A stretch of 64,000 nucleotides of DNA from Crambe crambe (taxonomy: Eukaryota > Porifera > Demospongiae > Poecilosclerida > Crambeidae), in NCBI GenBank assembly GCA_963924555.1, contig OZ004581.1:7665338-7729337 (forward strand), read 5' to 3'. Below, piece after piece: positions 32,361 through 44,289 of the stretch. The notes under the pieces were generated by a model. That model was not told the DNA's origin, ran no database searches, and saw nothing but the letters and a program-made list of their open reading frames with translations. The first letter of the stretch is position 1; every line of letters starts with the position of its first letter. The position numbers were made by a program, and so were the translations under genes.

Positions 32361-33344
32361 TCAACTAGTTCTTTCTTGGGATTCTGGGCTTGGAACAGTT
32401 AGAACACTGAGGATAATATTCCTGTGACTCTTCAGATTCTGGCATTTCTTCCGAGCAATGGATGTAGATGTCTTGGAGGTTTGCTGAATAATACAGTTTT
32501 TCAACTGGTTCAGTGCACTGCAGCTTCTTGACGTACACAACATCCTTCAGGTCAGGTGGAATATCTGCATCCCGTAGCTCTGATCCACACGAGAATGATA
32601 ACCCATCCAGCACTCTCTCCATGGCTTGCTTCTCTGATGAAGTGAGCTTGCATCTAGCATAAACCAGCCTCCACATAGAACACTCTTCACATAACAGCAT
32701 CATGCAGCAGGGGCTATACGTGGTGGAAGAGTTCGAGAGGGTGACCTATGCGCCATCAAGATTGTAAAAGCGTTAGGAAGCTGTACTGGTGAAGAGGATA
32801 TGGAGGAAGGTTCATCATCCTTCTTCACATCAAACCGGACAGATTTCCCAAAGGAAGAAATTACAGCACTCAATTTAACATCTACACAAAAAAGACACTG
32901 ACGTTATAGAATCTCAAGATTCATAGCTACATGTGAATTGCAAGCTATAGTGGGTGTACACTGAGGGCTTGTATTCACATCAACTGGACACAGGAGAAAA
33001 ACTGTCCAGATCACAGCTAGAAGCTAGTCTTATAAAAAAAAAAAGGCTTAGTAGCCTGTATGCCAGATTCTTAGGCCTGTTTATATGTAAAAAGGCTTAG
33101 CTATAGCTACAAGTAAGTAGCTATACCTACTGGTTACTGGAGTCTCCCACAATGTCCAGGGAATCTTTGCAACTTCCCACACGGATTTCATCCACACTGT
33201 GGCCTGCCAAATCTTCACTGTTCGGTCTGCTAGCCAAATTGTTGTACAGCTCCTTGACAGTGGTTCTTTCATCATCTTCTTGGTATATAGTCCAAGGAAG
33301 GATGGTTCAACAGAGTCATACACACTAACACTAACTAGTGCCAT
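32361..33344 (-). pseudogene. Cys-rich protein gene fragment, at least two breaks
   Basis: Not recognised by name. Upstream exon from ATG 33344: MALVSVSVYDSVEPSFLGLY, then after a frameshift DDERTTVKELYNNLASRPNS to a stop near 33120. A second exon after an acceptor near 32880 reads DVKLSAVISSFGKSVRFD and NAFTILMAHRSPSRTLPP, stops near 32700, and continues in another frame from 32703: CEECSMWRLVYARCKLTSSE, SFSCG, LQC, IHC, YPQCSNC. The spaced Cys pairs suggest a zinc-binding domain. Similar Cys-rich C-termini occur in multi-copy sponge and cnidarian proteins (from memory), so it may be repeat-derived. Confidence 0.5.
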
Positions 33345-33439
33345 AGCTAGAAAACGGCTGCAAAGTGTCACGTGATCTTAGCATGTGGTAAATATTGAAG
33401 TGTTAATTGAATAATTAAAAAAGTAGGCGGGTACTAAAT

Positions 33440-33757
33440 TAGCAAGCGGGCGGTGGACAGGAAACTAAAACTACAATTTGTAGTGGCCTTATTATGATGA
33501 TTAAGAACAAGAAAATAAGAAATCATGAAAAAGTGCGCTTTTATTATTCCTTCGTGTTGAGTCTTTCAGCCTCCAAAATTCTCCTGCACGATAAGAATGT
33601 GCATAAGAGACAGGGTAAGCAGTCATAGCAGCTACAACTTACTGTTTTCTGAGAAAATCCAACTTCATTTTGTATTGGTCCTATGGAGGGTCATAGGTCA
33701 TCCCTACATAGATAGCGCTACCGCGCTCTCTGATAATAATAATAATAATAATAATAT
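33440..33757. repeat. Lone PIF-like MITE end and stem-loop/microsatellite tail
   Basis: 33450-33486 is the right end of the MITE family at 1084 and 38035 (GCGGGCGGTGGACAGGAAAC ... AGTGGCC). 33690-33757 is a stem-loop tail (CATCCCTACATAGATAGCGC, GCGCTCTCTGA) ending in an ATA microsatellite, like the 231-bp units at 8510-9202. Confidence 0.6.
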
Positions 33758-35270
33758 GCCCACACCCAATTATACCACGATAATAGCCTCTGTTAAGCAC
33801 AATAAAGGACACACCCCTTTCTTGCTAAGCCACTCCCTTTCCAGCTAATTAAACATTTCCTACAATACCTCTACCCTTTTCTCGCTAACCACACCGATTT
33901 CCTGCTCATTTAACGACTTTCCTGCACAGTAATACACTTTTTGGCTAACCACACCCATTTCCAGCTCATTTAACATTATTTCTAATCAACCACACCTATT
34001 TCCGGCTCATTAAACAACTTGCTAATTAAACCACAATATTAATACCTAACCACACCCATTTCCTGCTCATTAAAGCGAATTGAAGGCTAATCACACCCTT
34101 TTATTGCTATTTACTGCTCGATTAACACGAAACACCTAATTTCTAACCAACTTCCTGCGAATTAAACCATGATAAGATCTAACCACACCCATTTCCTGCT
34201 CATTAGAGGCTAATACTCAATTAACACGAAATACCTAAACTTCCTGCTCATCTTCTTGCTAGTTAAACCATGATAATACCTAACCACACCCATTTCCTGC
34301 TCATTAAAGGCTAATCACACCCATTTACTGCTCAATCAACACGAAATACACCAACTTCCTGCTCGTTAAACAACTTCTTGCTAATTTAGACCTAACCACA
34401 CCCATTTCCTGCTCATTAGAGGCTAATACTCAATTAACACGACATACCTAAACTTCCTGCTCATCTTCTTGCTAGTTAAACCACGATAATACCTAACCAC
34501 ACCCATTTCCTGCTCATTAAGGCTAATCACACCCATTTACTGCTCAATCAACACGAAATACACCAACTTCCTGCTCGTTAAACAACTTCTTGCTTGCTAA
34601 TTTAGACCTAACCACACCCATTTCCTGCTCATAAGAGGCTAATCAATTAACACGACATACCTAAACTTCCTGCTCATCTTCTTGCTAGTTAAACCACAAT
34701 AATACCTAACCACACCCATTTCCTGCTCATTAAAGGCTAATCATACCCATTTACTGCTCAATCAACACGAAATACACCAACTTCCTGCTCGTTAAACAAC
34801 TTCTTGCTAATTTAGACCTAACCACACCCATTTCCTGCTCATTAAAGGCTAATCATACCCATTTACTGCTCAATTAACCAACTTCCTGCTCATTAAACAA
34901 CTTCTTGCTAATTAAACCACGATAAGCTCTAACCACACTCATTTCCTGCTCATTAAAGGCTAATCATACCCACAATTAACACGAAATACCTAATTTCTAA
35001 CCAACTTCCTGCTCATTAAACAACTTCTTGCTAATTAAACCACGGTAAGACCTAACCACACCCATTTCCTGCTTATTAAAGGATAACCATACCCTTTTAC
35101 TGCTCGAAATACCTAATTTCTAACCAACCACGCCCATTTTCTGCTCATTAAACAACTTCTTGCTAATTAAACCACGATAATACCTAACCACGCCCATTAT
35201 AAACAACTTTTCTTGCTAACTAAAGAGCTACTATAGCCTTTCTTGCTAATAATGGGAGACACATTCAATT
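33758..35270. repeat. Satellite array, about 106-bp subunits in a 212-217-bp higher-order unit
   Basis: Dense repeats of ACCACACCCATTTCCTGCTC and ACTTCTTGCTAATTAAACC. A higher-order unit is clear around 34200, 34413 and 34630 (spacing about 212 and 217). Repeat order decays at both ends. No gene. Confidence 0.85.
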
Positions 35271-35761
35271 ATAGCCAGCCACACCCCAACCACGACTCAG
35301 GAAGAAGCTTTCCCTACCAAAATGGGAGTTGTACAACCTCATTAGGATAAGCTACAACCCCTCATGGCTCCCCAAAAAGCTCTATACTGACTCACAACTT
35401 GAACTGATGTCTCTCTCTTCGCGCTCATCTATATCGTCGATGATAGAGTCCTCTCCAAAGGTGGAATCGATTCCGAAGTGGCTGGAGCATCCTGGAACGA
35501 GTTCATTTCCCTCCATAATCTCAACCTTAAGAAAAGTAGCATCCCTAATGTGAGTTCCAAAAATCACCTACATCCACTTCTAATTGCTCACACTCACACC
35601 TAATGGAGTCCTTGGCACTAGTAACTACTCTAATGTCATTACTGCACTAGTCACTATCATACACCTCACAACCCACCCTTAGGATGTCACCAACTGATAA
35701 AAAGTGATCATTACAAACAATTATTATTTTCAAAGAATAACAAAAGAATAACATAAGTAGT
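35271..35761. other. Gene-free stretch
   Basis: Open frames of 60-75 codons exist on both strands near 35330-35570 but lack recognisable features. No call. Confidence 0.35.
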
Positions 35762-36105
35762 TCAAAACTGGTGAAATTTGTCAAAGCAAGTAATCTTGCA
35801 GAGCCGAACTTTACAAAAAGAACATGCAAATGATGTAAATCTCATTGGGTTCCTGTTCTTCAGCACACACTGACAACATCTACCCCTTTTCAAATCTACA
35901 TCAATGGAGACGACATGAACCTTTGGGATCCTCCTCCATGCTATAGTCTCTAGAGGCACCTACTCTGCCTCAACAAGAGGTGAACCAATCGCAGCCTAAA
36001 ATCCAACAACTTTATGGGGGTCTGCTTATAGTAAGTGCAGTTGTGCTTATACAAAATAAAAGCATTATCAACTGCGTAGTCAAGAAACTGAAAGAATGGG
36101 CGCAA
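35762..36105 (-). pseudogene. piggyBac transposase C-terminal remnant
   Basis: Minus strand from 36105: FFQFLDYAVDNAFILYKHN and KLLDFRLRLVHLLL, which is the usual end of the piggyBac catalytic region (helix with NAxILYKxN followed by FRxxLVxxLL). After a stop and frame change near 35950 the Cys-rich zinc-binding tail follows: GRCCQCVLKNRNPMRFTS, FACSFCKVRLCKITCFDKFH. The catalytic Asp residues are not present upstream, so this is a 3' fragment of a dead copy. Confidence 0.8.
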
Positions 36106-36149
36106 TCATTACCTCTTGGATTTCCTATCATAGCATATCTATCTATGAC

Positions 36150-36232
36150 AGCTGAATGACAGCACTTTTGTCAAAGTTGCTGTTCTGACAAGATCCGTGA
36201 GGTAAGACTTATGCCAATGATACTATAATACA
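36150..36232 (-). mobile_element. Fragment of the 16600-17706 transposon
   Basis: Inverted match to about 17543-17630 (GACAAGATCCGTGAGGTAAG block). No ends are present, so this is a relic. Confidence 0.75.
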
Positions 36233-36249
36233 CTAGCTACACTGTAAAA

Positions 36250-36346
36250 ACAAATGTGTAAAAACAACCCATTTTAGGTTATCTGAGTTGCAAATTGGAA
36301 CTCAGATAACCTAAAAATCATTAATGGGTTGCTTTTACACATTTGT
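36250..36346. repeat. Foldback hairpin, about 40-bp arms
   Basis: ACAAATGTGTAAAAACAACC ... TTAGGTTATCTGAGTT and an inverted copy with a small insertion (loop near 36294). Resembles a small MITE. Confidence 0.7.
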
Positions 36347-36349
36347 ATC

Positions 36350-36552
36350 CACCACTCACAATGAGTAGATAGCTAGTAAGAAAAATTCAGCATGTAGAAA
36401 TAGCTAAAGTGTCTGATAGAAAGTTGGCACTGCCTAATAATCATAATTTTCACCACTCACAATGAGTAGATAGCTAATAAGAAAAATTCAGCATGTAGAA
36501 ATAGCTAAAGTGTCTGATAGAAAGATGGCACTGCCTAATAATCATAATTTTC
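36350..36552. repeat. 101-bp tandem duplication covering the end of a gene
   Basis: Two near-identical units begin CACCACTCACAATGAGTAGA at 36350 and 36451. The second unit runs into the stop codon of the minus-strand gene at 36535, so the last codons of that gene are duplicated downstream of it. Confidence 0.85.
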
Positions 36553-37902
36553 ACAAGTAAAGCTGTCAATATTGCGTTCTTTGGGAATGCCACACATAAC
36601 AGCTGCCATGTGGGCGTAACCACTACTCCAGCGTACTATTATGTATGACTGAGCAAGAAGAATCACATCTACTAGCATGGACACTATTCCTTTATCCTCT
36701 TCACTCGTTATAACATGAGGCTGTTTCATCTTGTCAATATGAAAACCTCCGATATCTAAAGATCGAAACCTCAGCCCAAACTTAGACACTGCCAAATCCC
36801 TGACTGAATGAGAATCAGTGGCCAGAAATATGTAGCTGCTGTTTCCAGTATACTTATTAGCTCTATCAACTGCACATTGGAGAGCTTTCATCCATTTATT
36901 TCTATCTTTTATACATTTTATATTGGGATCATCTTTTACTGTATGGGAACCATCAAATCCTGTTCTTATATGGAGCCCAACGTATGGTATGCCATCAATT
37001 CCTAACACTGTCATGGCACTTTTAACTTCATTGATAAGTGAAGGCTCAAGAATAAATAAATATCTGAAGACTATTCCCAAAAGATTAATCAGATCTCTCT
37101 TTGATAAATTAGCGAGACCAGCTTGATTAAGACCCTCTTTTATCCATTTCTGTCCTGTGGTTGTATAGTTAGACAATAATGAATCCACTTGAATGTTAGT
37201 TGCCAGTGCCACAATTGGAGTATCACCCTGTATGATACTCAAATTACTTTGCCATGTTTTTCTTTTGAAGAAAAATGGAACACTGTTTACACAAAGCTTT
37301 TTTACATTCTTTTTGCTTTGCTTGATTTTGTCTATTACTTGTTTATCATCCCAGTTAATCATGTTTGGTCTGAGGTAGAGGTTCTCACTAGGAGCTTCCC
37401 AGTACATCACAAATCTCCTTCTACTGAATAGAGCCAGAGCAAATGTGCTTAATACTCCTCTAAGACGGTCTCCAATTCCACCACATGGATGATCTGATCT
37501 GCAGTGCCAAGCTAGCACCCTTTTGTTGCTCATTTTTGACTCGTTCCTGGTGTACTCTGCCAAAAGGTTGATGAACTTCTGATATTTTGGAGGAAAGAAG
37601 CCATATTCTCCTGGGTAACATTGGAAAGGAATACTTTTATTTTCAATACCTTCATGAATGCCTTTATCGATACCAGTGCTGTTTCTCTGAGTAAAACCCA
37701 CAATGTGATTATAACGAAATTTGGAACTATTATTAGCTCTTTTTCCAGTGTAAAGTTTCCATCCATATACACTAGCTCTTGATATTCTCTCGGTCCAAAA
37801 GAAATTCGATGATCCTAGATTCTTAAAAATATATATCAGGCCTATCTCAGCAGCCACTAAGATCACAAAAATAAAGTTTATCAAGCGCATTGTGGACTTC
37901 AA
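36535..37902 (-). CDS. Fucosyltransferase-like type II membrane protein, copy 4 (short stem)
   Basis: Intronless, 455 codons. Start MKSTMRLINF; the second Met matches the start context of copy 1. Anchor about residues 8-25. The stem is about 30 residues shorter than in copies 3 and 5. Motifs CGGIGDRLRG, LHIRTGFDG, FLATDS and SSGYA are all intact. The shorter stem may alter Golgi position or access to glycans; activity is likely kept. A PIF-like MITE lies about 130 bp upstream. Its 3' end is tandemly duplicated. Confidence 0.85.
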   Translation of the reverse strand: MKSTMRLINFIFVILVAAEIGLIYIFKNLGSSNFFWTERISRASVYGWKLYTGKRANNSSKFRYNHIVGFTQRNSTGIDKGIHEGIENKSIPFQCYPGEYGFFPPKYQKFINLLAEYTRNESKMSNKRVLAWHCRSDHPCGGIGDRLRGVLSTFALALFSRRRFVMYWEAPSENLYLRPNMINWDDKQVIDKIKQSKKNVKKLCVNSVPFFFKRKTWQSNLSIIQGDTPIVALATNIQVDSLLSNYTTTGQKWIKEGLNQAGLANLSKRDLINLLGIVFRYLFILEPSLINEVKSAMTVLGIDGIPYVGLHIRTGFDGSHTVKDDPNIKCIKDRNKWMKALQCAVDRANKYTGNSSYIFLATDSHSVRDLAVSKFGLRFRSLDIGGFHIDKMKQPHVITSEEDKGIVSMLVDVILLAQSYIIVRWSSGYAHMAAVMCGIPKERNIDSFTCENYDY

Positions 37903-38034
37903 GATAGGCTATAGTTTTCCATCGGCCGTACGACTATAATAGGCTACTGATTCTAGCTAGTAGCTACTAGCTAGCGCTACCGTATCCGCTGTAATTCAAG
38001 TGCCACACAGGCGCCGAGTTAGCTATTATAATAA

Positions 38035-38355
38035 GGCCACTATTTATAGAATCCTAGTTTCCTGTCCAAGAAAATATCCACAAGTGCTGCGGGCGAGCGG
38101 TTATTATAATTATTCTATTACTGCTTCGTTGTTTGTCTCAAGGGTCCTGTCTTCATCATTCACTAGTCTCGCGGCCCACGAGACTAGTCATTCACCACGG
38201 GCTTTCCCAAAAAGAGCTGCATGTGAAGCCAAATGTGCGCGCTCTACTGCGCGCATGAGCAATGGCAGGCGCTATAGGCAGTAATAATTTTTGATGCGGT
38301 GACATTTTCAATACGCGGGCGGTGGACAGGAAACAATCATTCTATTAATAGTGGC
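38035..38355. mobile_element. PIF/Harbinger-like MITE, copy 2
   Basis: Same ends and interior as 1084-1394, with a short extra inverted bit (ACTAGTCTCGCGG / CGAGACTAGT) near 38160. TAA on the left, TAA on the right. Confidence 0.65.
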
Positions 38356-40064
38356 CTAATAATAACGTAGGTTGAAACTTGTGAGAGTTGCCCAGAAAAC
38401 TGGCAGAAAATTGTTTATCTGTGCTCCGGAGATAGCTACACCCGATCCCAGTTGTTTCTCCATGGCATCATATTGGGATAGACTTTATTAGTAGGAACCA
38501 TCGTAGAAAGGGGATCAGCTTACATCTGAGCATGCTCAGCTCAGTACAGTAGGCACAGCTTGCTGCTGGATAGCGGCCCAAAGGGGGTTTCAATGGAAAC
38601 CTTCAAACCCCCCTGGATCCACCACTGCACTTGGCTGGCCACCCTCACAACCAAACCAATAGATACATTCAGAAATACATTCAGAAATACCAGTGATACA
38701 TCAAGGGGGCTGGGTACATGGGGAGTGAGTGTATATAATCGTTTGGGCCATCAATAATCAGGAAGGATGTGTCGAGCCATTGCATCTGCACTTGAGATGA
38801 AGTCTGGCTACACCAGGGCCATTGTGTCATCATGGGCATGGAAAGAAGCCTTATCCTCTTTGCAAGTGCTGTATAAAGAGGATACAGCTTTTACATCCAG
38901 GCTATAGATAACAGAACAAGTCTGTATGTAGCTGTTTTTCAAGCTGATTTTTCAATACTGTGTCTCCACTCTCGATTTCTAATTCAGCAAAGACCTGAGG
39001 TTGCCGGGATTTTGGAATTGTCTCTTCTCTATGATCCTCTCAGTATTTCATGGTATATACACACAGATAATAGAAAAATCAATCAGCATGTAGCTGGCAT
39101 GGAAGATGTCACTGCTTAATAATCATGTGGCTAAATCTATGTGACATGCTTGGTCATAATTAGTATGTATGCTTTGGTAGTGGTTATGCCCACATGGCAT
39201 GCTGAATATAAGCCAGATTCAACACCACCAGTGGAATCAGCATCCCTTTTTCCTATTGTAACAAATTTTGTAACTAAACTATGATAATCATTATGAATAT
39301 TTGTTCACACTTTCTCAAATTTTACATGGCTATTGGCAATAATGACAATAATTATAACAATAGTACCATTTATTTTCAGGACTTGAAATTTTGGGTATAT
39401 TACATTCAGCAGGTGCTGATTCCACTGAGTCTGGCTTATGGTCAAATTACTAATCAACCCATTTTTTGCTCTCTGAATATTGATTACCTAAAAGTGCCAG
39501 GTTTGTAATGCAGTGGTATTTGAAGCTTGACTTCTATAAATGGAGACACAGATAGGGGAAGGATAGAACTTCCTGTCTTCCAACTTTGACAATCATACCT
39601 AGAAAACTCTGCATAAACTGGTAGCCATCTGAAATATGATACAGTTGTCTGATTATTGATTTTTTTCGGACACCTGCTTTAATGATGTAACAGCCATGAC
39701 TGAAAGTCAGGATTCTGAATCAGTTTTCAATGGGCTATCTTTTGATACCTAAATCGTAGGTACTGGTATAAACCAAATGCCAGAAAAGTGTCCGGTAATT
39801 GATCCGTCTGATAATTGATCACTTACTCTAGCTAGTCTCTTGCCTACGTACGTATAGCTAGTAGCTATAATGTAGCTGAATTGTATGGTGTCATTTTCTG
39901 CCATGACACCCCTGTTTTTACAGTATAGAATTGAAATGAAAGCCATCTCTTTAGTCCAGTCATGTGTTGAGTCTTAAGTCAGGTATGGGGGTATTATAAA
40001 TTAATTACCTGATCACTTTTCAGTTATAAAATTTGACCTTTGTACATAGTGATGAGTATTGGGC
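38356..40064. other. Gene-free stretch with element fragments
   Basis: Contains an unpaired CAG-type transposon end near 38610-38628 (CCTGGATCCACCACTG). A few 60-75-codon open frames look random. No gene called. Confidence 0.4.
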
Positions 40065-40490
40065 TATGCCAGGAACTCTAAATATGGAGCGTGATCTCTC
40101 GATAAGAGGGGAGTAAGTCACTATAGTTTATGCGAACATGCATGCCAGATGGGAAGACCACACCTCCTTTGTTGGCCTCCATAGGGCAGCTGGAGTTTGA
40201 CCTATTCTGTGATGACTCTGGTTATATTAATTTGACCCTATTTTGGCTACACCAAGAACTCTAAATATTGAGTGTGAGCTCTCTTTAAGAGGAGAGCAAG
40301 TCACTATGGTTTATGCGAACCTGCATGCCTGATGGTGAGACCACACCTCCTTTGTTGGCCTCCATAAGGGAGCTGGTATTTGACCTATTCTGTAATTATT
40401 TTGTAAGGAATGGTTATCTAATTGACTCTACTTTGGCTACGCCAGGAACTCTAAATATGGAGCGTGATCTCTCGATAACAGGGGAGTAAA
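40065..40490. repeat. Tandem repeat, about 185-bp unit, about 2.3 copies
   Basis: Units share CCAGGAACTCTAAATATGGA, GTGATCTCTC, and CCACACCTCCTTTGTTGGCC, starting near 40067, 40251 and 40440. Confidence 0.8.
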
Positions 40491-41957
40491 ATAAAAGCAT
40501 GCACTTGTGGTTTTATGGTTAATACTCAGGGGACTCCTGTGCGTATAGACAGACAGCAGATAATATAGCTAGTAGAAACATCGAATTTCCTAGGTGATTA
40601 GCTAATAGTGGTTGGAAATTTGACTCACATGACTGCATGTCATCTATCATTAAGTGCAGATATTCTAAGAAACCTCCAATGTGATTGGAAATTCCTGCAT
40701 GGAAATTCTTATTAGTTACTGGTGACTCTGAATATAGCTAGCTAGTGACCTTTTTTGACCAACCACACAGGAAATTGGCAACATCAGGCTGGTTGCAACC
40801 CCCCTTTTTTTCCAAGCTATAAGCCTGTAGATAAAATGATACACTATAGCTATAGCCTAATGCAATTTGACCATGCCTACTTGCTTAGCCAGAACTATTA
40901 ATTTTTTTCTTGTGCAAGTAGTATAATTAGAAGAACACATTATGAGCTAACTTAACTAATATGGTTATTACAGCCATCATCATCTAAGGCTATGGTCAGG
41001 AAAGAAACAATCTATGTATACATGACACATCCATTTTGGCTTGCACTTTCAAGGTCACACATTAGATAACTCAGTGCATGACCTTGCATGTGTCACTTCA
41101 AAGCTATCTTGGGCTTATAATGTTACACTGATTTTCAAGGTCACACATTACGTAGATAACTCAAAACTCTAAAGTAACACATGCAAGGTCACAGGTATTC
41201 ATGAAGGAAATTACGGTTATGCACTTAGTTATCTAATGTGTGGTGACAAAGTGCTCCAAAAGATATCTTTACCTTGAAAATGTAAGCCAAAGTGCTCTTT
41301 AAAATGACACATGCAAGATCACAGGTGAGGAAATCACAGTTACGTAAGTATGCACAGTTGAGTGTAATAGCTAGCTATAGTTCACCTTTGCCTATACTCA
41401 ACACATGCATGCTGCCAAAAAATGCACACGATCGTGCCATTTAGGAGATTTTGGGACTTCTTGGATCCAGATTAGCTATTTTCATGCATTATAGCTACAA
41501 AATAATTGGCTAAATACTCAAAAAGTGGTAGCCTGCAAGTGAAGCCAACATGGATCCTCCAAATAACTTGCTCTTTCTTGAACCCTTCCCCGTGGCCCAG
41601 TGTGTGTGCTCCTAGTCCTGCAACCCCACCTACGTATCTAAAAATCCTGCATTATTATCAGAGCTAGAGTATGGTAGTACTCTCTAAGTAGGGATGCCAT
41701 GGATTGCCCCATTGGACTAATACTATTTTCTTCCCTACAGTCAGCTACTTCAAAGACCATGGGTGAAGCCATCAAAATTAGAGTGGTCCTTCATTAGCTA
41801 ATTAGTGTGCCACATAAAATTAATTAGCTATAAGAATTTTAGGGGCAAACCTATGGCATACATAAGTGTGCTGTAAGAAATACAGTGATCATGTGAATTC
41901 TCATAGGGGGTACCAATCCAGCTATAACAATTAATAATTAAAGAATGAAGAAAGGTC
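40491..41957. other. Gene-free stretch with small inverted repeats
   Basis: 41040-41335 holds inverted and direct copies of GGTCACACATTAGATAACTC. Near 41660-41700 the stem-loop tail seen at 8720 recurs inverted, and 41748-41795 matches the foldback arm of 18994-20080. Confidence 0.5.
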
Positions 41958-43440
41958 ATAATGTACGTTCTTCTTTTCTTGTGAACTATTACTAGTAAAC
42001 CACTGCAAAATGTTCCTACTTCCATGTACACATCTCTATTTAATGCTAGAGAGCTGTTCACCATTCTATTCGGAGATTGGACTAAGGACCTGAGTGCATA
42101 ACAGTGGCATAGAATCACGTACGTTCTTATGAACTGTTACTAGTAAACTTGTTACTGCATCCATATACACTTCTCTATTTAATGCTAGAGAGCTGTTCGC
42201 CGTTCTATTTGGAGATTGGACTAAAGACCCGAGGGCATAGCTGTGGAATAGAATCATGTACGTTCTTCTTTTCTCGCGAACTCTTACTAGTAAACCACTG
42301 CTAACTGCATGTACACTTCTCTATTTTATGCTAGGGAGCTGTTCACCATTCTATTTGGAGATTGGACTAAAAAGGACCTGAGGGCATAGCTGTGGAATGG
42401 AATCATGTACGTTTTTCTTTTCTTATGAACTGTTACTAGTAAACCACTGCAAACTGTTACTGCATCCACGTACACTTCTCTATTTAATGCTAGGGAGCTG
42501 TTCACCATTCTATTCGGAGATTGGACTAAGGATCTGAGAGCATAGCTGTGGAATAGAATCATGTACGTTCTTCATTCTTGTGAATTGTTACTAATAAGCC
42601 ACTGCAAACTGTTACTGCATCCATGTACACTTCTATGCTAGAGAGCTGTTCACCACTCTATTCGGAGATTGGACTAAGGACCCAAGTGCATAATAGTGGA
42701 ATAGAATCATGTACGTTCTTCTTTTCTTGTGAACTGTTACTAGTAAACCACTGCAAACTGTTACTGCATCTCATGTACACTTCTCTATTTAATGCTAGGG
42801 AGCTGTGTACCATTCTATTCGGAGTTTGGACTAAGGACCCGAGTGCATAACAGTGGCATAGAATCATGTATGTTCTTCTTTTCTTGTGAACTGTTACTAG
42901 TAAACTACTGCAAAATGTTACTGCATCCATGTACACTTCTCTACTTAATGCTAGAGAGCTGTTCACCATTCTATTCAGAGATTGGACTAAGGACCCGAGT
43001 GCATAGCAGTGGCATAGAATTATGTACGTTCTTCTTTTCTTGTGAACTGTTACTAGTAAACCACTGTAAACTGTTACTGCATCTCATGTACACTTCTCTA
43101 TTTAATGCTAGGGAGCTGTGTACCATTCTATTCGGAGTTTGGACTAAGGACCCGAGTGCATAACAGTGGCATAGAATCATGTACGTTCTTCTTTTCTTGT
43201 GAACTGTTACTAGTAAACTACTGCAAACTGTTACTGCATCCATATGCACTTCTCTATTTAATGCTAGGGAGCTGTGTACCATTCTATTTGGAGATTGGAC
43301 TAAGGACCTAAGGGCATAGCAGTGGAATGTACGCTTTTCTTTTCTTGTGAACTGTTACTAGTAAACCACTGCATATTGTTACTGCATTCATGTACATCTC
43401 TGTGTTTATAGGTAGGAAACTTTCACCATTCTATTCGGAG
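41958..43440. repeat. Satellite array, about 150-160-bp unit, about ten copies
   Basis: Units share GTACGTTCTTCTTTTCTTGT, GAACTGTTACTAGTAAACCA and GGAGATTGGACTAAGGACC; starts near 41962, 42119, 42259, 42407, 42561, 42707, 42866, 43022, 43180 and 43331. Open frames on both strands repeat with the unit and are not treated as genes. Confidence 0.9.
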
Positions 43441-44034
43441 ACTGGCCCCTAAGACATAGCATCACAATTTCTCACTTTTAAATCATCAAGTAAGTTTTTT
43501 TCTTCTTGTCTTGTACATTTAATGTACCCATTGTTTTGTGTTGCAGGGGGAATCAACAGAAGGAATATGAATCTGGACCTGTTTGGGAACATTATTATCC
43601 TATGTTCCCGTACTTATTTTAATATTTACACTATATAATATCAATTCTTACACTGAACCTTTTAGTTTGTTCCTAACAGTGCATACACATCTTCTACGTT
43701 GTACATATTTTTTTTTAAACTTAATATTAAGACTTCTCTGTGCTGACTACAACTCGTTCAGGTATTGTGGCCTGCATGATTGGTGTGCATGATAGGTGTG
43801 GTCACAAAAGTACATGGGATGTTCATCTTAATGTTTCCAAATAGCCATTATATCTATCAGTTGTTCTACTTCAATCACATTGGGATAGGGTATACATGCC
43901 CCCCTGGTGGTATGTCATATAATCAGCTTAGATAGGGTTAATTTCCCTGTCCATGGAGCATGTGATAGATCACAGCATAAAGGTCCTGGTCTGGTGTCAT
44001 GATTTGACCCTCCTATCACCAACACTACGCTATC
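43441..44034. other. Gene-free stretch
   Basis: AT-rich, short Leu/Phe-rich frame near 43583-43792 without support. Nothing else seen. Confidence 0.35.
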
Positions 44035-44289
44035 CAGGGTTTCATCTAGGAATTTCACCTTGGAGGGGAAGCTCATGGAACATGTGGCTGTAAGGCCATG
44101 GTGAGGGGGAGGGGGATGTGCCCCCTCCCACGCAGAGTGAAGCCAAAAATGCTTAAATCCTAAAAGAGTATTTGTTATCCTGAAATTGGCAATATCTTGG
44201 GATGGGGGGGGGGGGGGGGGGGGGGGGGGGAGATTGAGCTGTTTGGAGGGGAAGCTTCCCCTGCACCCCCCTCCTTAGATGAAACCCTG
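44035..44289. mobile_element. hAT-like MITE with 5-bp target duplication
   Basis: Ends CAGGGTTTCATCTA and complement, 255 bp, CTATC at 44030-44034 and 44290-44294. Interior has a G run at 44204-44230. Confidence 0.75.

Noticed and set aside
42326..43311. Overlapping 75-123-codon frames on both strands
   Set aside because: Period equals the satellite unit; both strands open equally.
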